Shown piece after piece: positions 33,361 through 40,800 of a stretch of 42,339 bases of DNA (position 1 is its first letter; each line of letters opens with the position of its first letter). Where the stretch lies: contig CAZMVD010000021.1 in assembly GCA_964569425.1 (NCBI GenBank), positions 1-42,339 of the forward strand, read 5' to 3'. The notes under the pieces were generated by a model, which was given only the letters and a program-made list of their open reading frames with translations, had not been told where the DNA came from and made no database searches. Source of the DNA: JACQXM01 sp964569425 (GTDB taxonomy: Bacteria > Planctomycetota > Phycisphaerae > UBA1845). Position numbers and translations under genes: made by a program.

Positions 33361-34442
33361 TTTTGAAAGATCGGCAACAGCCGGTTGGGCATCTGAAGTA
33401 CAATAAGAGCCATAGCCGTCCCATATTCCTGACCGGCCTGGCCGCGCCAGAAGCCTTCGGGCTCCTGCTTTTCCAGAATCTCGCCGCGCACCGCCGGCCA
33501 CCAGCGCGTCCAATAGGCATCGCCCGCGAGGTACATAGCCTGGGCGGCGTAATAATGGCAATAGAAGTAGTGGCCGACGTTGCGCTCTTTGGGCGGCGTG
33601 AACCGCAGGAGGTACTCGAGCCCGCGCTCGATTTCCGCCCCGGTATACACGCCGGCGTATTGCAACGCCGCCACGCCCGCAGCCGAACGTGCCGGGGCGG
33701 AACCGCCGGAGCTGAGCATGTAACGAAACCCGCCGTCGGGGTTCTGGCTCTGTTTGACATATTGAATCGCTTTGTCGATGACCGACTTGTCGACGTAGAG
33801 ACCCACGTTGCGCGCCGCACGCAGCGCCATCACCTCGCAAATGGTCACCGACAGGTCGGCATCCGCCCGCACCGGCTGGTAACGCCACCCGCCCTCGTCG
33901 TTCTGCGTGTTGACGATCAGCCGCACCGCTTTGCGCAGCGCCTCGCGCAGTTCCGGACGCGGCGACATGCCGTAGACCTCGGCCAGAAACAGCGTGGCAA
34001 AGCCGTGACCGTACATCGGCCCATGAGAAGTCTCGGCGGTAATCAGCCCGCTCTCGGAACTGTGAGCGAGTAAGAAGGTCAGGCAGCGTTCGACGTTCTC
34101 GCCGAATCGGCCGCGCCCCGGCGTGCTGCCCTCCGAAAGGAACGCCAGCCCCGCCAGCGCCGTGATCCCCACGTGCGGCCCGTAATGGGAAAGGTGACCA
34201 TAGGCACCATCCGGAGCCTGATTCCCGGCGAGCCAGATCAGCCCACGCTCCACGCCGGCGCGTGCTTCGGGCGTGAACTCCGCTTCGCTGGCCGACGCCG
34301 AAGGCGGGGGCACGGGTGACGCCGTTTGTGCCAAGGCACAGGCACTTAACATGGCGCCGCCGAAGGCGATCAGGCCGCCGCGTTGCCAGGGGCCGGTTAT
34401 CGATCGTCGATGGACTCTGTTCGACTCGCAGCGGCTCCTCAT
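33357..34442 (-). CDS. Prenyltransferase/squalene-oxidase-repeat protein, secreted
   Basis: This 361-residue protein has a signal peptide (GGLIAFGGAMLSACALAQ) then alpha/alpha-toroid repeats: WLAGNQAPDGAYGH, VNTQNDEGGWRYQP, YVKQSQNPDGGFRYML, and EKQEPEGFWRGQAG. These QxxDGxW/F-type repeats occur in squalene cyclases and prenyltransferases. The catalytic DxDD motif of squalene-hopene cyclase is not seen, so it is probably a binding or scaffold protein rather than a cyclase. The start ATG overlaps the previous stop (ATGA), and the stop overlaps the next gene's candidate ATG. Such secreted repeat proteins are common in planctomycetes. Confidence 0.87.
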   Translation of the reverse strand: MRSRCESNRVHRRSITGPWQRGGLIAFGGAMLSACALAQTASPVPPPSASASEAEFTPEARAGVERGLIWLAGNQAPDGAYGHLSHYGPHVGITALAGLAFLSEGSTPGRGRFGENVERCLTFLLAHSSESGLITAETSHGPMYGHGFATLFLAEVYGMSPRPELREALRKAVRLIVNTQNDEGGWRYQPVRADADLSVTICEVMALRAARNVGLYVDKSVIDKAIQYVKQSQNPDGGFRYMLSSGGSAPARSAAGVAALQYAGVYTGAEIERGLEYLLRFTPPKERNVGHYFYCHYYAAQAMYLAGDAYWTRWWPAVRGEILEKQEPEGFWRGQAGQEYGTAMALIVLQMPNRLLPIFQK

Positions 34443-35218
34443 TCGCCCGCCTCCTGGAGGGCGCGGTAATACCGTTCGATCCAGGCCCGGTAACGCTCGA
34501 GGTAGTTTTCCCCGACCCCCTGAATAATCTCCTCGCGCTCGCGCTGCGGCAGGTGGCCCCAACCGCGGCGCGATTCCTTCAGTTCGCCGCCGGAAGCGGT
34601 GCGCAGGGGATCGTCATCGGCCGGTCCGCCCGGCTGCGCGGTCGGATCAGGCGTGTCGCCGACGCGCTGCGCCTTGCCCTTGGAGGGCTGCTTCTGGGCG
34701 GGCGGTGGGCGCTGACGCTTGTCGCTCTGCGAACCGGGATTCTCAGGGTTCGACTTGCGGCGCCGCGCGGCGGCCTCTTTGATCGCATCGTCGAGCTGAT
34801 CCATCACGCGTTGCTGGAGCGCCTGCGTCGGCTCGCCCGCGTCGAATTCCACTTCCAGTCGCTGGGCGGCTTCATGCATCAGGCGGATGATGGCGGCCAT
34901 CAGGTCGTCATCGGGAATATCAAGGGCGCGGCGAATCAGCCGTTTGCCAAGTTCGTCATCCGGGGTCTGGGCGTTGGGAGGATCTACCTTCGGCGGCGGA
35001 TCCTGTGCGACGGCGAGATCGGACGCATGAAACCCGAGTGCAAAGAGAATGCAGAGTACCGCCCCCCCCACCCGGCGATCGAGTCCGCAACCGCGCCGCG
35101 CACGGGGGCGCGGCGGGAGCGTGCACACCGCAGAATTCGCGGTCGTCGCGCCCGTCCTGAGAGCGAAACATCTTGCACAATGGACCATGCTCAATTCGTC
35201 CCTGGCCTCTCCGGCCAA
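34439..35218 (-). CDS. Secreted/envelope protein of unknown function
   Basis: This 259-residue protein has a long basic N-terminus and one hydrophobic segment (VGGAVLCILFALGFHASDLAVA, about residues 51-72), likely a signal or anchor. A helical part follows (RLIRRALDIPDDDLMAAII, RVMDQLDDAIKEAAARR), then a Pro/Gln/Lys-rich linker and a conserved-looking tail, GWGHLPQREREEIIQGVGEN YLERYRAWIERYYRALQ. The tail ending recalls planctomycete operons with squalene-cyclase-repeat proteins. I chose the TTG start because AGGAGG lies 8 bp upstream; an ATG at 35188 is the alternative. Its stop overlaps the next gene (ATGA), so the three genes are translationally coupled. Confidence 0.75.
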   Translation of the reverse strand: MAGEARDELSMVHCARCFALRTGATTANSAVCTLPPRPRARRGCGLDRRVGGAVLCILFALGFHASDLAVAQDPPPKVDPPNAQTPDDELGKRLIRRALDIPDDDLMAAIIRLMHEAAQRLEVEFDAGEPTQALQQRVMDQLDDAIKEAAARRRKSNPENPGSQSDKRQRPPPAQKQPSKGKAQRVGDTPDPTAQPGGPADDDPLRTASGGELKESRRGWGHLPQREREEIIQGVGENYLERYRAWIERYYRALQEAGE

Positions 35219-35618
35219 AGTCCGGACCTCCTGCTATCTTCATCGGCGCCGGGGTCCTGTTTCCTTTGTATTGTAGCATCGGGCGACGAAGGAAAATGGG
35301 GCAAATGGTAAGCGATTGGTAAGTTTCTGTGGTTCGGATCGGCCGGAATCGGGTCATCCTCGGAATGCAAGTTTGGACCGGAAAGACCGCGGCCGGGCCG
35401 AGTCGCCCGCACCCGATTCGGTACGGAATCGGACGTAGCCCGGCCTAACGACGATGTGATCGCCCCCACATTCCTCCATGTAGTGTCATGCCATTGGCAC
35501 TTCCGATGGTCGGGTGCCCATCACATAGGGCCGGCCCCGGATTCAAGGGAGCAGTCCCGCGGCATAAATCATCCGCAGCGCGCCCTTGGCGCGGCACGCG
35601 AAGCGATCACAGAGAACG
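35219..35618. other. Promoter-containing region before the envelope operon
   Basis: This region lies upstream of the TTG at 35218 and before the parS-like array. It must hold the operon's promoter, read on the minus strand. Apart from the AGGAGG ribosome-binding site (35228-35233), I see no confident promoter, operator or gene. Confidence 0.4.
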
Positions 35619-35627
35619 GCGCAACGA

Positions 35628-35643
35628 TGTTTCACGTGAAACA
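35628..35643. promoter_or_regulatory. parS site 1 (CACGTG core)
   Basis: TGTTTCACGTGAAACA, flanked by GCGCAA-CGA and GTC-TTGCGC. The full 34-bp dyad (35619-35652) has perfect outer arms. Confidence 0.85.
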
Positions 35644-35697
35644 GTCTTGCGCGAGACACGATGGCACCGGTTTGCAACCGGTGTGATGCGGCAATCG

Positions 35698-35713
35698 TGT
35701 TTCACGTGAAACA
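35698..35713. promoter_or_regulatory. parS site 2 (CACGTG core)
   Basis: TGTTTCACGTGAAACA, left flank CGGCAA-TCG, right flank GTC-TTGCGC. One outer arm base departs from the dyad. Confidence 0.85.
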
Positions 35714-35767
35714 GTCTTGCGCGAGACAATGTGGCACCGGTTTGTAACCGGTGTGATGCGGCAAACG

Positions 35768-35783
35768 TGTTTCACGTGAAACA
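35768..35783. promoter_or_regulatory. parS site 3 (CACGTG core)
   Basis: TGTTTCACGTGAAACA, left flank CGGCAA-ACG, right flank GTC-TTGCGC. It begins duplicated block A. Confidence 0.85.
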
Positions 35784-35862
35784 GTCTTGCGCGAGCCTGC
35801 GGGCCGGGAGTGCTCCCCGTCCGCCCCCCTTACCAAGGGGGGATGGGGGGGTCGCGCAAACG

Positions 35863-35878
35863 TGTTTCGCGCGAAACA
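35863..35878. promoter_or_regulatory. parS-like site 4 (CGCGCG core)
   Basis: TGTTTCGCGCGAAACA, left flank GCGCAA-ACG, right flank GCT-CTGCGC. The core differs from parS by two symmetric changes. Confidence 0.7.
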
Positions 35879-35934
35879 GCTCTGCGCCATATTAACCGGT
35901 GGGGCGGGCGTCCCTGCCCGCCGCGGCGCAACGA

Positions 35935-35950
35935 TGTTTCGCGCGAAACA
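35935..35950. promoter_or_regulatory. parS-like site 5 (CGCGCG core)
   Basis: TGTTTCGCGCGAAACA with perfect outer arms GCGCAA-CGA and GTC-TTGCGC. Confidence 0.7.
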
Positions 35951-36015
35951 GTCTTGCGCTACCTGAAGGTCTTGACTCTTTGACTTTTCGCCGATTCGAC
36001 TTTTCAGCGTAAGCT

Positions 36016-36031
36016 TGTTTCACGTGAAACA
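36016..36031. promoter_or_regulatory. parS site 6 (CACGTG core, longest perfect palindrome)
   Basis: TGTTTCACGTGAAACA extends without mismatch to AAGCT on the left and AGCTT on the right, giving a perfect 26-bp palindrome at 36011-36036. Outer arms are GCGTAA and TTGCGC. Confidence 0.85.
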
Positions 36032-36082
36032 AGCTTGCGCAGGAGCGTGTGGATGGTGAAGACGCGGCTGTTAATTTGGGAA

Positions 36083-36098
36083 TGTTTCACGTGAAACA
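36083..36098. promoter_or_regulatory. parS site 7 (CACGTG core)
   Basis: TGTTTCACGTGAAACA. The left outer arm is absent (preceded by TTTGGGAA); the right flank is GTC-TTGCGC. It begins duplicated block B. Confidence 0.85.
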
Positions 36099-36176
36099 GT
36101 CTTGCGCGAACCTGCGGGCCGGGAGTGCTCCCCGTCCGCCCCCCTTGCCAAGGGGGGTTGGGGGGTCGCGAAAACG

Positions 36177-36192
36177 TGTTTCGCGCGAAACA
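36177..36192. promoter_or_regulatory. parS-like site 8 (CGCGCG core)
   Basis: TGTTTCGCGCGAAACA, left flank GCGAAA-ACG, right flank GCT-CTGCGC. Copy of site 4 in block B. Confidence 0.7.
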
Positions 36193-36248
36193 GCTCTGCG
36201 CCATATTAACCGGTGGGGCGGGCGTCCCTGCCCGCCGCGGCGCAACGA

Positions 36249-36264
36249 TGTTTCGCGCGAAACA
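36249..36264. promoter_or_regulatory. parS-like site 9 (CGCGCG core)
   Basis: TGTTTCGCGCGAAACA with perfect outer arms GCGCAA-CGA and GTC-TTGCGC. Copy of site 5 in block B. Confidence 0.7.
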
Positions 36265-36329
36265 GTCTTGCGCTACCTGAAGGTCTTGACTCTTTGACTT
36301 TTCGCCGATTCGACTTTTCAGCGTAAGCT

Positions 36330-36345
36330 TGTTTCACGTGAAACA
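36330..36345. promoter_or_regulatory. parS site 10 (CACGTG core)
   Basis: TGTTTCACGTGAAACA, left flank GCGTAA-GCT, right flank CGC-TTGTGC. Copy of site 6, with the right inner arm changed. Confidence 0.85.
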
Positions 36346-36490
36346 CGCTTGTGCTAGGTCCATGTCAGTTATTTGCTATCTGGAAGCTGGAGTTATCGGA
36401 CAAAATATTATAGGACCACCCTGATTGCGAATGGCGGATGCGCCCGGAAGCGCCAAATCGCGGCAAGCCGAACGACAAAGCACGTCGAGA

Positions 36491-37624
36491 CTATCCGCGC
36501 TGGCCGATGGGCACGTACTTCTGGTCGTGGGCGCCGACATACCGCTGCGTGGGTCGGAAGATCCGGTTGTTTTGAAGCTGCTCGAGCCAGTGGGCCAGCC
36601 AACCGGAAACACGGGCCATGGCAAAAATCGGCGTGAAGCACTCCGAGGGAATGCCCAATTCGCGGTAGACGATGCCCGAATAGAAGTCGACGTTAGGCCA
36701 CACGCCCTTGTCGCCCACGGCGCTTCCCACCAGTTTTTCGACCTCCACCGCGATATCGCAGAAGGGGCTGCCGCTTTCCGCGGTGAGCATGTCGGCATAG
36801 CGCTTGAGGATCTTTGCGCGCGGATCGACCGTCTTGTAGACGCGGTGGCCGAAGCCGGGGATTTTCGCCTTCTTGGCGAGCATCTCGTCGATGACCGGCT
36901 TGACGCGGTCCACACTGCCGATTTTCTGAAAGAGATCGATGGCTTCCTCGTTAGCCCCGCCGTGCAGTGGCCCGGAAAGCGCGCCAAGGGCGGAACTGAC
37001 GACGCAATAAGGATCGGCCAGGGTGGAACCCACGACGCGACCCGCAAAGGTAGAGGCGTTCATGGTGTGGTCGGCGTGGAGGATCAGGCAGACGTCGAGG
37101 ATGCGGGTGCGCTCCGGGTCGGGCTCGACGCCGGACATCATGTACAGGAAGTTGCCGGCCAGGCTCAGGTCCAACCGAGGCTGAATGTGGTCGTCGCCCT
37201 TGGAGAGGCGCTCGAACGCGGCAATGACCGTGGGCATCTTGGCGATGAGGCGCAAGCAGGCGGACCGGCGCGTCGCATCGTCGAGCAGGCGGCGGCGCGG
37301 ATAGAACATGCCGACCGCGGCAGTGGCGGCCTGAAGGGCATCCATGGGGTGCCCCTTTTCCGGCAGGCACTTGATGAGGTCGATGATGCGGTACTTGAGC
37401 TTGCGATAATGTGCGAGTTCCTCGAGGAACGAGCTTAACTGGTCGCGGGTGGGCAGTTTCCCGAAAAGCAGCAGGTAGGATGTTTCCTCGAAGGTGCTGT
37501 GCTGGGCCAGGTCTTCCACGCTGATGCCGCGGTATTCCAGCCGTCCGGCCGTACCATCTACAAAGCTGATGGACGATTCGGCAATGGGCACCCCTTCCAA
37601 CCCTGGAACGAGATCAAATGGCAT
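36491..37624 (-). CDS. gltA: Citrate synthase (short, Gram-positive/2-methylcitrate-type size)
   Basis: This 377-residue enzyme condenses acetyl-CoA (or propionyl-CoA) with oxaloacetate. Active-site residues are seen at H221 in SGPLHGGANEEA, H260 in PGFGHRVYKTVDPRA, and D313 in NVDFYSGIVYREL. HADHTMNAS (183-191) and the opening GLEGVPIAESSISFVDG also match. The length resembles the roughly 370-residue dimeric type rather than the NADH-regulated 430-residue hexamer. 2-methylcitrate synthase cannot be excluded, as no prp genes are nearby. I chose the ATG of MPFDLVPG because the domain starts there; an upstream reading adds 19 residues. Its gene ends about 137 bp from the parS-like array. The 196-bp gap to the RND gene shows no other gene. 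Confidence 0.94.
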   Translation of the reverse strand: MPFDLVPGLEGVPIAESSISFVDGTAGRLEYRGISVEDLAQHSTFEETSYLLLFGKLPTRDQLSSFLEELAHYRKLKYRIIDLIKCLPEKGHPMDALQAATAAVGMFYPRRRLLDDATRRSACLRLIAKMPTVIAAFERLSKGDDHIQPRLDLSLAGNFLYMMSGVEPDPERTRILDVCLILHADHTMNASTFAGRVVGSTLADPYCVVSSALGALSGPLHGGANEEAIDLFQKIGSVDRVKPVIDEMLAKKAKIPGFGHRVYKTVDPRAKILKRYADMLTAESGSPFCDIAVEVEKLVGSAVGDKGVWPNVDFYSGIVYRELGIPSECFTPIFAMARVSGWLAHWLEQLQNNRIFRPTQRYVGAHDQKYVPIGQRG

Positions 37625-37820
37625 GTTGCACCTGTCCTTGCTGTAGCCCGGTCCAGCCAGCTCTTGTTGCAGTAGCATCAAGAATCGGCCCGCGTACCTC
37701 TATTTTCGGTGAACCAGCGACGAAAATACAGGGATTTGCGCGGTTCGTCCAGTAATGCAATCGCAAAAAAGTGATGGCAGCCCCTGGCCGCTCTTTCGAG
37801 GGCGGTCAAGGGCGCTCCGG

Positions 37821-40800
37821 TCAGGATTCCGACGCGGCGGGAACCGTCGCCCGCGGGAGGGTCGGCGCGGGTTGGTCGGTTGCCAAGGTCCCGATCGCCT
37901 GGGCCAGCCAGGTGCGGAAGTCGAGCACCAGCGAGAACATGGCAGGCACGACCAGTAGGGTAAACAGGGTAGAGACCAGCAGCCCGCCGAGCACCACGCT
38001 GCCCAGCCCGCGATAAAGCTCGCTGCCGGCGCCGGGCATGATGACCAGCGGGGCCATGCCGAAGATCGACGTGAACGCGGACATAAAGATCGGCCGGGTG
38101 CGCGTCTGCACCGACTGGACAATGGCATCACGAGGGGCCAGGCCGTCGCGCCGCATGTAGGTCAGTGCCTGGTGCACGAGCAGAATGGCGTTGTTCACGA
38201 CGATGCCGATGAGGATCACGAACCCGAGCATGGTCAGTACGTCAAGCTGCTGCACGGGCACGGTCACGTCAAACAGGCTGATCTGGTGGACGATTTGCAG
38301 CGCCGCGAAACCGCCGATCGCCGCCGCGGGGACGGAGAACATGATCACGAGCGGATAGACAAAGGACTCGAACAGCGCGGCCATGAGCAGGTACGTAATC
38401 AACAAGGCGAGCACCATGCGCGATTCGAAGACCATCAGTGCCAGGCGCGGGTTGATGGCGAGGAACACCAGAGTCGCCAGTGCGGCAAGTGCCAGCGCGG
38501 CGCGCGCCGCGGTGCGCGACCCGCTTACGAGTCCCCACGCGACCACGAGCATGGCGGCGACCAGGCCGATCAAGGCAAGGGACATAACGACCGACAGTCC
38601 GAAGATCCGCGGCTGGGTCACGGTGCCGCGGAAGTCGCCAATCAGTGAACGCTGCGTCTGCGTGAGCTTGTCGGCGGTGCCGGCCAACGCGGTGATGACA
38701 TGGGGCGGCACGGCGCCGGCGGTGCGGAGCGGCGCGATGACTTCTTCTTCCAGTTCGCGCATGGTCTCGCCGAGCGGCACGCCGGTCTTGGGGCTGACCG
38801 CCAGGGTGATGGACTTCATTTCCTCGATGTGGTTGATCTGCTGGGGCGCGGTGGTGCGGCGCAGTTCCGCCGCCGCCTCCAGCGGGACGACGTGGCCTGA
38901 CGGCGTGTAAATCGGGAGGCGTGCGATATCCGAGGGTGCGGCGTCGCGCATGCGCGCGACGGTAAGAGCCATGTCGATCTTGGTGCCACGGTCGTTGTAT
39001 TCGCCGACGTACGCACCATCGATACACGCCTCGAGGGCAAAGCCCAGGTCGCGCACGTCCAGTCCGAGGTCGGCGGCTTTGGCGCGGTCGGGGACCAACT
39101 GCAACTCGGGCCGGCCGAGGTCGAAGTTCGGCGGGTCGGGCTGGATGAAAAGGTAGTGTTTTTCTCGCAGGCGGTTCTGGATGGCCACGGCCGCGGGAAC
39201 GATGGCATCGTAATCGTCGCTGCGGATTTCCACCTCTACCGAGTTGCCGGTGCTGCCGCGGCCGCTGCGGAAGAGCGAGGACTGGCTGAAAAAAGTGAAC
39301 ACGCCCGGAATTCGCTGGGCGGCATTGTTCATGGCCTGTTCCAACGGTTTGACCACGCGCGGGTCCTGCGACGTGCACCCCATGAAGGCGCGGCCTCCGA
39401 AGGCGACGAAGAAGAAGTTGTTGATCGGCGGCGGGATGATGGTGCGCACGTCCGTACCGGCTCGTCCGACGGGGATGTGCACCGGCGGAAGCTGCCTCGC
39501 CTCCTCCGACCCGAGCTTCACTTCCCAGGCGCGGCGTACGCCGTCCCAGGGGTTCTCTGGATCACCCTCCTCCACGATGGTGGCCATCTTTCTGAATTCA
39601 TCCACCGAGTAGCCGGGCGGCGAGAAGATCATGCCGAAGACGAGGTTCTGGTTGCCGGCGGGAAGGTACTCGGCGGCGGGCATGATGATCCAACTACCCA
39701 GAATGGCTGTGCCGGTGAGCCCGAGCACCACGGCGACGCGCGTGACGGTGCGACGGTTGACTCTTGCGACTACCGAGGCCACCCATGCAGCAAATGCCCA
39801 CGGGCGATCGGCGTCGATGCGCGACGCGCGCGAGGCGGAAAAGAACCGTGACGCCAACGGCGGAATGACCAGCACCGAAACCACCAGCGACAACCCCACG
39901 GCCGAGCAGATGGCCACGGCAATGTCCTTGAACAGTTGACCGGCTTCTTCCTGGATGAAGATCACCGGAAGAAACACGGCCATGGTGGTGAGGGTACTGG
40001 CGAGAATGGCGCCCCAAACTTCGTGAGCCCCTTCCAGCGCGGCCTGGAGCCGGGTCTTGCCCATGGTGCGGTGGCGGTAGATGTTCTCCAACACCACGAT
40101 GGAGTTGTCCACCACCAGGCCGACGGCGAAAGCCATGCCCGCGAGCATGATGACGTTCAGCGACCGCCCCAGCAAGGTGACGGCCAGGAAGGTGCCGACG
40201 ACGGAGATGGGGATGGACACGGCGATGATGCCGGTGGCGCTTCCGCTGCGCAGAAACAACCACAGCACGGCGATGGCAAGCAGCCCTCCGGCGAACAGGT
40301 TGTTGATGACCAGCCAGACGGCGCTCCAGATGTAGATGGTTTCGTCGTATACCTGGGTGAGTTCGAGGCCCAAGCCGCGCGGCGCGAGGATTTCGCGATT
40401 GACGGCGGCGATGCGCTCCTTGAGGCTCTCCATGGCTGTAATGACGTTGGCGCCGGTTTCGCGCCGCGCCGGCATCGCGATCACGAACTGTCCCTTGCTC
40501 CGCACGAAGGCGTATTGCTTTTTGAAGCCGTCGATCACCGTGGCCACGTCGCGCACCAGCACCGGCCCGCCGGACTGGTAGGCGATGACGGTGTCCTCGA
40601 TTTCGCGGGTATTGGTGTATTCGCCGACGGTGCGGTAGGTGTAGTCGCGTTTTCCCTGGGCGATGGTGCCGGCGGAGATGTTGACGTTCTGCCGCCGCAG
40701 CGCCTGCTCCACGTCGCGAAAGGTCAGCCCGCGCGCGGCCAGCAGGTAAGGATCAATCTCGATCTGCACCTCGCGGTCGAGGCCGCCGTAGACGTCGACC

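Larger units (their letters stand above)
35628..35767. repeat. 70-bp tandem repeat carrying parS and a CACCGGTT hairpin
   Basis: Units 35628-35697 and 35698-35767 are both 70 bp and differ at a handful of positions. Each holds a parS site, the motif GTCTTGCGCGAGACA, and a hairpin CACCGGTT-TGC/TGT-AACCGGTG (35665-35683; 35735-35753). Confidence 0.85.
35768..36031. repeat. Direct repeat block A (264 bp)
   Basis: This block carries parS sites 3, 4, 5 and 6 and is nearly identical to 36083-36345. It also holds a CCCCCCTT/AAGGGGGG palindrome, a GGCGGGC/GCCCGCC hairpin and a CTTTGACTTTTCGCC-type T-rich stretch. Confidence 0.9.
36083..36345. repeat. Direct repeat block B (263 bp)
   Basis: This second copy carries sites 7 to 10. 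By eye it differs from block A by about four substitutions and one deleted G. A 51-bp unrelated stretch (36032-36082) separates the blocks. Confidence 0.9.
35619..36354. other. Cluster of ten parS-like centromere sites
   Basis: Ten 16-bp palindromes lie at intervals of 67-95 bp. Six are TGTTTCACGTGAAACA, identical to the universal parS consensus bound by ParB. Four are TGTTTCGCGCGAAACA. Most sit in a larger dyad of the form GCGCAA-N3-site-N3-TTGCGC; copies 1, 5 and 9 match this exactly. No protein gene is supported in the region; short frames differ at each repeat. ParB would be expected to nucleate here and spread, recruiting SMC. A ParA-like gene is about 34 kb away, and no parB is visible. 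Confidence 0.85.

Noticed and set aside
35702..36297. Short open frames on both strands across the parS-like array
   Set aside because: They arise from repeated GC-rich DNA, share no known family, lack ribosome-binding sites and differ arbitrarily at each repeat.
35628..36345. CRISPR-like appearance of regularly spaced repeats
   Set aside because: The repeats are palindromic 16-bp sites, spacing varies from 67 to 95 bp, the intervening DNA is itself repeated, and no cas gene is present.
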